A stretch of 28,756 bases of DNA. Origin: Actinomycetes bacterium. GTDB lineage: Bacteria > Actinomycetota > Actinomycetes > Propionibacteriales > Nocardioidaceae. Positions 7,378-14,127 of the stretch are shown here, piece after piece (the stretch's first letter is position 1; each line of letters begins with the position of its first letter). The position numbers and the translations under genes are program-made. Location of the stretch: assembly GCA_023460975.1 (NCBI GenBank), contig JAEWOG010000038.1, positions 1-28,756 on the forward strand, read 5' to 3'. Below the pieces are notes generated by a model. That model was given only the letters and a program-made list of their open reading frames with translations. It searched no databases and had not been told where the DNA came from.

Positions 7378-8055
7378 TCACACGTCGAGCTTGTAGCCCA
7401 GACCACGCACCGTGATGAGGTACTGCGGGGCGCCCGGATCGGGCTCCAGCTTGCTGCGCAGCCGCTTCACGTGCACGTCGAGCGTCTTGGTGTCCCCGAC
7501 GTAGTCGGAGCCCCAGACGCGGTCGATGAGCTGCCCGCGAGTCAGCACCCGGCCAGGGTTGCGCAGGAACATCTCCAGCAGCTCGAACTCCTTGAGGGGG
7601 AAGCGCTGCTCGGTGCCGTTGACCGTGACGACGTGACGCTCGACGTCCATCCGTACGGGACCCGCCTCGAGGGTGTCGGGCATGAGTTCGGGTTCGGTGC
7701 CGCGGCGCAGCACGGCCCGGATGCGGGCCGTCAGCTCGCGCGGAGAGTACGGCTTGGTGACGTAGTCGTCGGCGCCGAGTTCGAGCCCGACCACCTTGTC
7801 GACCTCGTCGTCCTTGGCGCTCACCATGATCACCGGGACGTTCGAGGACTGCCGGATCGTGCGGCACACTTCGGTGCCGGGCAGCCCGGGCAGCATCAGG
7901 TCGAGCAGCACGATGTCGGCGCCGTTGCGGTCGAACTCCGCGATCGCGGCGTGGCCGTCGGCGGCGATCGCGACCTCGTAGCCCTCCTTGCGGAGCATGT
8001 ACGCCAAGGCGTCGCTGTAGCTCTCTTCGTCCTCCACGACGAGCACCCGGGTCAC
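7378..8055 (-). CDS. regX3: Phosphate response regulator RegX3/PhoP-type
   Basis: OmpR-family response regulator, 225 aa. The receiver domain (1-120) has the acidic pocket VVEDEE, phospho-acceptor D52 in IVLLDLMLPGLPG, the switch serine in IMVSAKDD and K101 in DYVTKPYSPREL. The winged-helix DNA-binding domain (about 130-225) includes FPLKEFELLEMFLRNPGRVLTR and TKTLDVHVKRLRSKLE. The sequence matches the RegX3 group, which in actinobacteria activates phosphate-starvation genes at direct-repeat GTTCACC boxes. Its start (GTGA at 8055-8052) overlaps the senX3 stop by 4 bases, so the pair is translationally coupled. A matching PHO box lies upstream of the operon at 9340-9361. The 76-base gap to the EamA gene holds no obvious hairpin. 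Confidence 0.93.
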   Translation of the reverse strand: MTRVLVVEDEESYSDALAYMLRKEGYEVAIAADGHAAIAEFDRNGADIVLLDLMLPGLPGTEVCRTIRQSSNVPVIMVSAKDDEVDKVVGLELGADDYVTKPYSPRELTARIRAVLRRGTEPELMPDTLEAGPVRMDVERHVVTVNGTEQRFPLKEFELLEMFLRNPGRVLTRGQLIDRVWGSDYVGDTKTLDVHVKRLRSKLEPDPGAPQYLITVRGLGYKLDV

Positions 8056-9278
8056 CGGCGTACCTCCTGATCAGTCTGGATGGCGCGGGCCTCGGTGCCC
8101 GCGCTCGGCGCCTGCGCGCCTGCAGTGTCCGACGCCTGCGGCGTCGGCGAATTCGTGGGTGATGGCATCAGGGGCAGGGTCAGCGTGAACGTCGACCCCT
8201 CGCCCTCGACGGACCACACGCGCACCTCTCCACCGTGGGTGGCGGCGACGTGCTTGACGATGGACAGACCGAGTCCGGTGCCGCCGGTCGAGCGATGCCG
8301 GGCGGGATCCACGCGATAGAAGCGCTCGAAGATCCGCTCGATCTCGTGCTGGGGGATGCCGATTCCTTGGTCGACCACGGAGATCTCGGCCGTCTCGCCC
8401 ACCTTGCGGGTGGCGATGACGACGCGCGCGCCCTCCTGGGAGTACGCGACCGCGTTGGCCACCAGGTTGCTGACGGCGGCGCCGACCTGGTCGGCGGAGC
8501 CGTACACCTCCAGCCCCTGGTCGCCGGAACACACCACGCTCACCTGCCGGGCGCTGGCCTTCGTCGCGATCATGTCGAGCGCGTCGGTGACCACGTCGTC
8601 GAGGCTCACGGCGCTGGGCCGGTCCATGGGGTCCGAGCTCTGCAGCCGCGACAGCTCGATGATCTGCTGCACCAGCGTGGTCAGGCGGTCGCTCTCGGTC
8701 ACCATGCGGCCCGCGAACCGCTGGACGGCCTCGGGGTCGTCGGCGGCGTCGGCGACGGCCTCTGCCAGCAACTTGATGGCGCCCACCGGCGTCTTGAGTT
8801 CGTGGCTGACGTTGGCGACGAAGTCACGGCGTACGGCTTCGACCCGCAGTTCGCGGGTGCGGTCGTCCACGAGCGCCAGGACCTGGCGTGAACTCAAGGG
8901 GGCCACGCGGGCCGTCAGGGTGCGGGCGGGTGTGCCGTCGGGGCCGTCGATCTGGAGTTCGCTCTCGCGGATCTGACCGTCGCGGCGGACTTGCCGGACC
9001 AGGTCGAGCAGAGCCTCCACCTGCACCTCGCCGTCCCGCACGAGTCCGAACGCGTACGTGGGAGCAGAGGCAGTGAGGACGGCATCGGACTCGTCGAGGA
9101 CCAGAGCACTGGAGCGCAGCACCGAGAGCACCTTCGAGATGCCCGGGTCGATCGCGGGCGGGGCGGTGTCGGGCATCTTCGTGCGCTGGCGCTCGCTGAG
9201 GTAGAAGGCCGTGAGCGCGCCACCGGTCACCACACTCGCGGCGATCGCCGCCAGCAGGGCTTGGGTCGTGGGGTCCAC
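8052..9278 (-). CDS. senX3: Phosphate sensor histidine kinase SenX3/PhoR-type
   Basis: Membrane-anchored histidine kinase, 408 aa. An N-terminal hydrophobic segment (about residues 7-26) is followed by a PAS-like region (45-145), a HisKA domain with the phospho-acceptor H159 in FVANVSHELKTPVGAIKLL, and a HATPase domain with N-box NLVANAVAYS, G1 VVDQGIGIP and G2 GGTGLGLSIVKH. The short periplasmic side and this architecture match SenX3. About 40 C-terminal residues are Pro/Ser/Thr/Ala-rich and poorly structured. The start is the GTG at 9278, with TACGAT exactly 6 bases upstream (9290-9285), so the operon mRNA is probably leaderless. It forms an operon with regX3 and is divergent from phoU, as phoRP and phoU are in Streptomyces. 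Confidence 0.93.
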   Translation of the reverse strand: MDPTTQALLAAIAASVVTGGALTAFYLSERQRTKMPDTAPPAIDPGISKVLSVLRSSALVLDESDAVLTASAPTYAFGLVRDGEVQVEALLDLVRQVRRDGQIRESELQIDGPDGTPARTLTARVAPLSSRQVLALVDDRTRELRVEAVRRDFVANVSHELKTPVGAIKLLAEAVADAADDPEAVQRFAGRMVTESDRLTTLVQQIIELSRLQSSDPMDRPSAVSLDDVVTDALDMIATKASARQVSVVCSGDQGLEVYGSADQVGAAVSNLVANAVAYSQEGARVVIATRKVGETAEISVVDQGIGIPQHEIERIFERFYRVDPARHRSTGGTGLGLSIVKHVAATHGGEVRVWSVEGEGSTFTLTLPLMPSPTNSPTPQASDTAGAQAPSAGTEARAIQTDQEVRR

Positions 9279-9339
9279 ACGCCGATCGTACGCACCGTGG
9301 CGGGGTGGTTCTGAGCGTTCGCAGCTCCAGTGGCGCAGT

Positions 9340-9361
9340 GTTCACCGCCTGTTCACCGCGA
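9340..9361 (+). promoter_or_regulatory. PHO box (RegX3/PhoP binding site)
   Basis: Two adjacent 11-base direct repeats, GTTCACCGCCT (9340-9350) and GTTCACCGCGA (9351-9361). They match the actinobacterial PHO box, whose units start GTTCACC (family knowledge). The site ends 39 bases before the predicted phoU start of transcription and lies in the 121-base gap shared with senX3-regX3, so it could control both directions. Further upstream, GTTCTGAGC (9308) and GTTCGCAG (9317) look like degenerate extra units. Confidence 0.75.
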
Positions 9362-9387
9362 GGTGCGAACCGGACACCTTGGCGCCC

Positions 9388-9393
9388 TACGTT
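9388..9393 (+). promoter_or_regulatory. phoU -10 box (leaderless)
   Basis: TACGTT fits the actinobacterial TANNNT -10 consensus and is followed by exactly 6 bases and then the phoU ATG. This puts the transcription start at or next to the A of the ATG, and no Shine-Dalgarno is present. No good -35 is seen, consistent with activation from the PHO box at 9340-9361. Confidence 0.6.
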
Positions 9394-9399
9394 GCCACC

Positions 9400-10050
9400 A
9401 TGCGAGAGGCGTTCCAGGATCAACTTGACGGCATCTTCATCGACCTCGGCACCATGTGCGGGCTCGTCGAGACGGCCGTACGTGAGGCGACCGTCGCGCT
9501 GATGACGTCCGACGCGATCGTCGCCGAACGGGTCATCAGCGCGGATGCCGTCATCGACGCCCGCCGCGAGCGCATCGAGGACGCGTCCTTCTCACTGCTC
9601 TCGCTCCAGCAGCCGGTGGCCGGAGACCTTCGTACGATCGTCTCCGCCCTGCGCATGGTGAGCGAGCTCGAACGGATGGGCGACCTGTCCGCCCACGTCG
9701 CCAAGATCGCCCGGATGCGGGTGCCGCACGTGGCGGTGCCCGAGGAGGTACGCCCCACTCTGCAGGCGATGGCCGACACCGCCCAAGACATGGTCCGCCG
9801 CGTCGGCGAGATCATCGCCGAACGCGATGTCGACGCCGCCACGATGCTGCGCCGCGACGACGAGGAGATGGACCGGCTGCGCCGTGTCTCGTTCTCCCAA
9901 CTGCTCTCCGAAGCCTGGTCCCATGGCGTCGAGCCCGCGATCGACGTGGCCCTGCTGGGTCGCTACTACGAACGCATCGCTGATCACGCCGTCTCCGTGG
10001 CGGGCCGGGTCGTCTACGTCGTCACCGGTGAGGCGCCCGAGCGCGCCTGA
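9400..10050 (+). CDS. phoU: Phosphate signalling protein PhoU
   Basis: PhoU family protein of 216 aa (usual length 210-240) made of two three-helix PhoU repeats. These read MREAFQDQLDGIFIDLGTMCGLVETAVREATVAL ... RTIVSALRMVSELERMGDLSAHVAKIARM and the second half ending LGRYYERIADHAVSVAGRVVYVVTGE. The metal-binding E/D-rich motifs ELERMGDLSAH and YYERIADHA are both present. PhoU acts at the membrane as a negative modulator of the phosphate-sensing kinase and Pst transporter (family knowledge). The ATG at 9400 starts the first conserved helix; a longer in-frame reading upstream would cross the PHO box. The gene is followed by repeat array B. Confidence 0.95.
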   Translation: MREAFQDQLDGIFIDLGTMCGLVETAVREATVALMTSDAIVAERVISADAVIDARRERIEDASFSLLSLQQPVAGDLRTIVSALRMVSELERMGDLSAHVAKIARMRVPHVAVPEEVRPTLQAMADTAQDMVRRVGEIIAERDVDAATMLRRDDEEMDRLRRVSFSQLLSEAWSHGVEPAIDVALLGRYYERIADHAVSVAGRVVYVVTGEAPERA

Positions 10051-10081
10051 GGCTGCGCCCTCCGTACTGCCTGGGCGCCGT

Positions 10082-10437
10082 GCGTCATACGGATGTGCGT
10101 GGTGCGGCGTTGCGTCATACGTACGGGGCTTTGGGCGCTGTGCGTCATACATACGGGCTTGGTGGCGCTGTGCGTCATACGGATCGGCGTTGTCCGGGGC
10201 TGTGTCATGCGGAGTGGGGCGTATAGGTGCGGGTTTGTATGACGGGTGGCCCGGTGGGAGGGGTTTGTATGACGCGGCCCGGAGACGGGCGCCTGGGCGC
10301 TGTGCGTCATACGGATCGGCGTTGTCCGGGGCTGTGTCATGCGGAGTGGGACGTATAGGTGCCGGTTTGTATGACGGGTGGCCGGGCGGGCGGGGTTTGT
10401 ATGACGCGTGGCCGGGCGGGCGGGGTTTGTATGACGC
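10082..10437. repeat. 30-bp periodic inverted array B, with internal 88-bp duplication
   Basis: Same family as array A. GCGTCATAC occurs at 10082, 10112, 10142 and 10172 (exact 30-base steps) with the variant GTGTCATGC at 10202. The inverted unit GTATGACG(G/C) follows at 10237 and 10267. A second set has GCGTCATAC at 10304, GTGTCATGC at 10334, then GTATGACG(G/C) at 10369, 10399 and 10429, again in 30-base steps. Positions 10164-10251 and 10296-10383 are direct copies 132 bases apart with only two differences seen, which explains the two-hump layout. It lies between the convergent genes phoU and gpmA. gpmA has its own terminator next to it, so the array is not simply that gene's terminator. 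Confidence 0.9.
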
Positions 10438-10472
10438 CGAGCCCGGCGGGCAGGGGAGACACCAGGAACGCA

Positions 10473-10502
10473 GAAGCCCCCGACCATGAGGTCGGGGGCT
10501 TC
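10473..10502 (-). terminator. Intrinsic terminator of gpmA
   Basis: A 13-bp perfect stem (arms 10473-10485 and 10490-10502) around the 4-base loop ATGA, 18 bases beyond the gpmA stop codon. It is very GC-rich with only TTC at the foot, typical of high-GC terminators. It could also stop transcripts coming from phoU. Confidence 0.8.
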
Positions 10503-10520
10503 GTACGAGTTCGGTCCGGG

Positions 10521-11264
10521 TCAGCGGCCCTGGTTGGCGACCGCGGCAGCGGCGGCTGCGGCGGCCTCGGGGTCGAGGTACTCGCCGCCCGGTACGACGG
10601 GCTTGAGGTCCTCGTCGAGCTGGTAGACCAACGGCATGCCGGTGGGGATGTTCAGGCCCGCGATGTCATCGTCCGAGATGCCGTCGAGGTGCTTGACGAT
10701 GGCGCGCAGCGAGTTGCCGTGGGCGGCGATGAGGACGGTCTTGCCGGCCTTCAGGTCGCCCGCGATCTCGGTGTCGAAGTACGGCAGCAGACGCGTGATG
10801 ACGTCCTTGAGGCACTCGGTGCGCGGAAGCGCGTCGCCGAGGTCGGCGTAGCGCGGGTCCCCGACCTGGGAGAACTCGTCGTCGTCGGCCAGCGGCGGCG
10901 GCGGGACGTCGAACGAACGGCGCCACGTCATGAACTGCTCTTCGCCGAACTCGGCGAGGGTCTGCTTCTTGTCCTTGCCCTGGAGGGCGCCGTAGTGGCG
11001 CTCGTTGAGGCGCCAGTCGCGCTTGACCGGGATCCAGTGGCGGTCGGCGGAGTCCAGCGCGAGCGCTGCCGTGTTGATGGCGCGCCGCTGCAGGGAGGTG
11101 TGCACGACGTCGGGCAGGACGCCGGCCTCGCGCAGGAGCTCGCCGCCGCGCACCGCTTCGGCGCGACCCTTCTCGGTGAGGGCCACGTCGACCCAGCCGG
11201 TGAACAGGTTCTTGGCGTTCCACTCGCTCTCGCCGTGGCGGAGCAGGATCAGGGTGTACGTCAT
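10521..11264 (-). CDS. gpmA: 2,3-bisphosphoglycerate-dependent phosphoglycerate mutase
   Basis: Glycolytic/gluconeogenic enzyme interconverting 3- and 2-phosphoglycerate through a phosphohistidine, 247 aa. Catalytic motifs are LILLRHGESEWN (phospho-acceptor H10), the NLFTGWVDVALTEKG segment, RLNERHYGALQGKDKKQ and the second histidine motif LIAAHGNSLRAIVKHL. The length and the tail (IPTGMPLVYQLDEDLKP) match the dPGM family. The C-terminal tail has an unusual run of about ten alanines (EAAAAAAAAVA). The ATG at 11264 is preceded by GGGAG. The upstream lipoprotein gene ends 11 bases before, so the two are likely cotranscribed. A strong terminator follows at 10473-10502. Confidence 0.96.
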   Translation of the reverse strand: MTYTLILLRHGESEWNAKNLFTGWVDVALTEKGRAEAVRGGELLREAGVLPDVVHTSLQRRAINTAALALDSADRHWIPVKRDWRLNERHYGALQGKDKKQTLAEFGEEQFMTWRRSFDVPPPPLADDDEFSQVGDPRYADLGDALPRTECLKDVITRLLPYFDTEIAGDLKAGKTVLIAAHGNSLRAIVKHLDGISDDDIAGLNIPTGMPLVYQLDEDLKPVVPGGEYLDPEAAAAAAAAVANQGR

Positions 11265-11275
11265 CGCGCGCTCCC

Positions 11276-11845
11276 TCAGTGACCCGAGGGGGCCTCGGCA
11301 TCGGCCGGCGGCTCGACGTCCTCGGCACCCGGGGAACGGTCCAGGCCGGCCCAGTCGCCGTGGAAGTTGGACACCACCGGGACGTCGAAGCTGGTGGTCT
11401 GCCCGTCGGCGAAGGTGAAGGTGAGGACCAGCATGTTGCCGGCCTCGAAGTCACCGGTGACGACGATCGGCGTCTCGGTGTCGGCGAGGTTGACCAGGCC
11501 CTTGGCGGGCACCTCGACGGGCTCGAACGCCTCCGTCGTGACCTCGCTGGCGCTGCCGCCGGTGGGGGTGTACGTGCCGGTGACGCCGGTGAGCTCCGAG
11601 GACGCCTCGGTGTCACCGTTGACCAGGGACACGACGAGCGTGCCCGCGCCGTGCTGCGCGGCGACGACAGCCGCGCCGAGCAGGTCGACGTTGCCGCTGC
11701 GGTCGTTGGTGCCCGCGGCGGGGGTGTAGACGGAGTCCGTCGCGTAGTCGAAACCACGGATCCGGTCGACCGCTCCGCACGCGGAGAGGGGGAGGACGAG
11801 CGCCACTGCCAAGGAGGCGGTGACGAAGGAACGTCGCAGCTGCAT
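11276..11845 (-). CDS. LpqE-like lipoprotein
   Basis: Predicted lipoprotein of 189 aa. The signal peptide MQLRRSFVTASLAVALVLP ends in the lipobox LSAC, with C23 as the lipidated residue. The mature part is beta-rich with an NVDLLGAAVVAAQHGAGTLVVSLVNGD core, a proline-poor middle (LVNLADTETPIVVTGDFEAGNMLVLTFTF) and an acidic tail (GAEDVEPPADAEAPSGH). Its place, divergent from carD, is the same as that of lpqE in mycobacteria, and the core pattern is similar; this is recognition by eye, not an alignment. Such proteins resemble PCu(A)C-like domains but the typical Met/His copper motif is not visible. GAAGG lies about 8 bases before the ATG. Probably an operon with gpmA. Confidence 0.75.
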   Translation of the reverse strand: MQLRRSFVTASLAVALVLPLSACGAVDRIRGFDYATDSVYTPAAGTNDRSGNVDLLGAAVVAAQHGAGTLVVSLVNGDTEASSELTGVTGTYTPTGGSASEVTTEAFEPVEVPAKGLVNLADTETPIVVTGDFEAGNMLVLTFTFADGQTTSFDVPVVSNFHGDWAGLDRSPGAEDVEPPADAEAPSGH

Positions 11846-12176
11846 GATCAGGGCCTTCGCAGGTCGTCTGACGGCGCGACCCCAGCGGCCGCACGTACGG
11901 GCTCATGCTAGCCCCGTCGCGCCCCGGCGCGGGCCCCGGCCCGGTGAACGGTGGGCACCGTACTGCTTGTGTGTGAGCAGGCTCACGACCTCGAACGCGT
12001 GTCGTACGGGGTGTTTCGGGCACGCATCTGACAGGCAAACGGCGGCCGATTCTCGCGGGCCACCACACCGACCGGGAGTCTGTCAAGCCCGCGCATGGCC
12101 TCTGACCTGCGCAAACGCGTCGGGAGTACGTGGATCGGCGTGTTAGACTGCTCACCTAGGAAGGGGAACTGAACAC
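11846..12176. promoter_or_regulatory. Divergent control region between the lipoprotein gene and carD
   Basis: A 331-base gap with no supported gene. Toward carD, TAGACT (12144-12149) is a plausible -10 about 28 bases before the ATG, and AGGAAGGGG (12158-12166) is a strong Shine-Dalgarno. No convincing -35 was found; the region is expected to be controlled because CarD is an essential RNA polymerase regulator. The half nearer the lipoprotein gene is GC-rich (CGCCCCGGCGCGGGCC around 11920-11935) and can form hairpins. Confidence 0.45.
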
Positions 12177-12662
12177 ATGACTTTCACCGTCGGCGAAACG
12201 GTTGTCTATCCCAATCACGGGGCCGCAGTCATCGAGGACATCGAGATGCGGAAGATCAAGGGGGAGGACCGCCAGTACCTCGTTCTTCGGATCGTTGCCC
12301 AGCAGGACCTCGTTGTCCGAGTGCCCGCGTGCAACCTCGATCTGGTCGGGGTCCGCGACGTGGTGGACAAGGAAGGCCTTGAGCGCGTTTTCAGCGTGCT
12401 GCGGGCAGCGCACGTGGAGGAGCCGACCAACTGGTCGCGCCGCTACAAGGCCAACCTGGAGAAGTTGCACTCCGGTGACGTGATGAAGGTGGCTGAGGTC
12501 GTCCGCGACCTGTGGCGCCGCGAGCGTGACCGCGGCCTGTCGGCCGGCGAGAAGCGGATGCTGGCCAAGGCGCGCCAGATCCTGGTCTCCGAGCTCGCGC
12601 TTGCTGAGAAGACCAACGAGGACAAGGCAGAGGCGATGCTCGACGAGGTTCTCGCCTCCTGA
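12177..12662 (+). CDS. carD: RNA polymerase-binding transcription factor CarD
   Basis: CarD of 161 aa. The N-terminal RNA polymerase-interacting Tudor-like domain (about 1-55: FTVGETVVYPNHGAAVIEDIEMRKIKGEDRQYLVLRI) binds the beta subunit. The C-terminal helical domain holds the tryptophan that wedges into the upstream edge of the transcription bubble (W86 in EEPTNWSRRYKANLEKLHSGD). CarD stabilises open complexes, notably at rRNA promoters (family knowledge). The ATG is preceded by a strong Shine-Dalgarno. The gene has its own terminator and is probably monocistronic. The divergent LpqE-like gene and downstream isoprenoid genes match the mycobacterial neighbourhood. Confidence 0.97.
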   Translation: MTFTVGETVVYPNHGAAVIEDIEMRKIKGEDRQYLVLRIVAQQDLVVRVPACNLDLVGVRDVVDKEGLERVFSVLRAAHVEEPTNWSRRYKANLEKLHSGDVMKVAEVVRDLWRRERDRGLSAGEKRMLAKARQILVSELALAEKTNEDKAEAMLDEVLAS

Positions 12663-12679
12663 TTTCATCTGTCGTCCCG

Positions 12680-12717
12680 ATCGAGGGCCCCACGGTTCAC
12701 GCCGTGGGGCCCTCGAT
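12680..12717 (+). terminator. Terminator after carD
   Basis: A perfect 16-bp stem (arms 12680-12695 and 12702-12717) with a 6-base loop, starting 18 bases after the carD stop and followed by TCATT. A strong intrinsic terminator. Confidence 0.88.
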
Positions 12718-12798
12718 TCATTGCGGGGCCGGGACCTGACGTCCGGCCCCACGACGCATGGCCCGGAGCGAGCCGGAGGAGCGAGCTGGAGGCGGGCC

Positions 12799-12804
12799 TA
12801 CGAT
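12799..12804 (+). promoter_or_regulatory. Possible -10 box of the IspD-like gene
   Basis: TACGAT fits TANNNT and is followed by 8 bases and then the ATG at 12813. The mRNA would have at most a two-base leader; no Shine-Dalgarno is visible before the ATG. Confidence 0.4.
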
Positions 12805-12812
12805 GGACGGCG

Positions 12813-13403
12813 ATGACTGACTACGAAGACGAGACCATCGTGGTGGGCAGCGTCGTCGACGCCGACCGGGGACACCTGCCGTACGCGCTCGTGCACGGCG
12901 AGTCGCTGGTGGCCTGCGCCGCGTGGGCGCTGGGGCAGGCCGGTGTCCGCACCGTCGACCTGGACTCGGGCTGGGACCAGATCCAGGCTGAGGGTTGGCC
13001 GATCGTCCTGCACGATGCGCTGTGCCCGATGACGCCGGCTGAGTTCGTGGCCGAGTGCGTCGAGGTGTCGTTGGCCGAGGACAGCGTGGTCGTCGGCGTC
13101 AGGCCCGTGACCGACACCGTCAAGGTCATCGCCGACGGGCAGGTGGGCGCGACGGTGGACCGGGACGACTTGATCGCCGTGACGAGCCCGGTCGTCCTTC
13201 CCTCGAGCGTCGTGGCGGCCCTCGACGGCCCGCCGGGCAGCGACTTGGCCGCTCTCGTCAGCGGCTTGGCCGCCGCAGGACGCCCGGTCCGTACGATCCC
13301 CGCACCCGCGCAGGGTCGACGTGTCGCCTCCGAGGAGGACCTGCGCGTGCTGGAGGCCCTCACCGCTCCCGGGTCCGACGAGCGTGAACTGCTCGGCTAC
13401 TGA
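12813..13403 (+). CDS. Degenerate IspD-like protein (probable pseudoenzyme)
   Basis: A protein of 196 aa that resembles IspD (MEP cytidylyltransferase) but lacks its catalytic hallmarks. Similar segments are GHLPYALVHGESLVACAAWAL (20-40), VLHDALCPMTPAEFV (65-79; IspD has HDAARP), VVVGVRPVTDTVKVI (92-106) and GATVDRDDLIAVTSPVVLPSSVVAAL (112-137; IspD has TPQ where this has TSP). The N-terminal nucleotide loop LAAGxGxRxG is missing and the arginine of HDAARP is lost, so cytidylyltransfer is unlikely. A complete ispD lies directly downstream on the other strand, overlapping tail to tail by 7 bases. Its place right after carD is where ispD sits in other actinobacteria. It may have a regulatory or new binding role. 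The reading frame is intact. Confidence 0.7.
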   Translation: MTDYEDETIVVGSVVDADRGHLPYALVHGESLVACAAWALGQAGVRTVDLDSGWDQIQAEGWPIVLHDALCPMTPAEFVAECVEVSLAEDSVVVGVRPVTDTVKVIADGQVGATVDRDDLIAVTSPVVLPSSVVAALDGPPGSDLAALVSGLAAAGRPVRTIPAPAQGRRVASEEDLRVLEALTAPGSDERELLGY

Positions 13404-14083
13404 GCCGTTGCGTCCAGCAGTGCCTCGGCCAGAGCGACGTCTTCGGGGAACGTGACCTTGAGGTTCCTCGCCGTGCTGGGAACGGCGACGATCTCCAACG
13501 CGGCGTGGCGAGTCAGCGATGCGGCCGTGTCGGTGCCCTCGAACCCCTCGGCGTCTGCGGCGGTGTAGGCCGCGAGCATGTCGGGCGCCCGGAACGCCTG
13601 GGGTGTCTGGACAGCGCCGAGGCTGGCGGCGGGGATGCCCAGATCCGTGTGCAGCAGTCCCTCGACCGGAACCACCGGGATCGCGCCGCCCCGCTCGCGA
13701 GCGGCATCGATGGTGGCCTCCCACAGGGCGCGCCCGGCCAGCGGGCGGGCACCGTCATGGATGGCCACGACGTCGACGTCGCCGGTGGTGATGGCGTCGG
13801 CGAGGGCGCGTACGGCCGCCCACTCCGAGGCGTGACGCGTCGCGCCACCGCGCACGATCCACACCTCACGATCACCGAGGTGGGGCGCCAAGGCCTCGGA
13901 GACCTCTGCCTCCTCGCCCGGCCGGACGACGACCACCACCCTCGCGGCGTCGGGCACCGACAGGGCGTCGAGCAGGGTTCGGGCCAGCAACGGCACCCCG
14001 GCGATCTCCAGGAGCACCTTGTTGACCCCGGCTCCCACGCGCGAACCGGAGCCAGCGGCGAGAACGACGAGAGCGGCAGGCAC
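13397..14083 (-). CDS. ispD: 2-C-methyl-D-erythritol 4-phosphate cytidylyltransferase
   Basis: MEP pathway enzyme coupling CTP and MEP to CDP-ME, 228 aa. The nucleotide-binding signature LAAGSGSRVGAGVNKVLLEIAGVPLL (8-33) is intact. Other motifs are RGGATRHASEWAAVRAL, AIHDGARPL, AIPVVPVEGLLHT and the product-site segment LGAVQTPQAFRAPDML, ending in GTDTAASLTRH and NLKVTFPEDVALAEALL. The start is the GTG at 14083. TAGCCT lies exactly 6 bases upstream (14095-14090), consistent with a leaderless transcript of its own, although ispF upstream (44 bases away) could be cotranscribed. It overlaps the convergent IspD-like gene by 7 bases. Confidence 0.95.
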   Translation of the reverse strand: MPAALVVLAAGSGSRVGAGVNKVLLEIAGVPLLARTLLDALSVPDAARVVVVVRPGEEAEVSEALAPHLGDREVWIVRGGATRHASEWAAVRALADAITTGDVDVVAIHDGARPLAGRALWEATIDAARERGGAIPVVPVEGLLHTDLGIPAASLGAVQTPQAFRAPDMLAAYTAADAEGFEGTDTAASLTRHAALEIVAVPSTARNLKVTFPEDVALAEALLDATAQ

Positions 14084-14127
14084 GCTCGCAGGCTATCTGC
14101 AGGAGCGCCGAGCGGGTCCGGAGGACG

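Noticed and set aside
6543..7415. Plus-strand open frame opposite the EamA gene
   Set aside because: Gln/His/Arg/Pro-rich composition typical of antisense frames; the minus strand has ten hydrophobic segments of a DMT transporter.
1752..10437. CRISPR arrays
   Set aside because: The repeats have a 9-base conserved core, similar rather than unique spacers, inverted halves, and no cas genes nearby.
12679..12720. PHO-like GTTCAC sequence after carD
   Set aside because: It is a single GTTCACG in the loop of the carD terminator hairpin, not a direct repeat and not upstream of a promoter.
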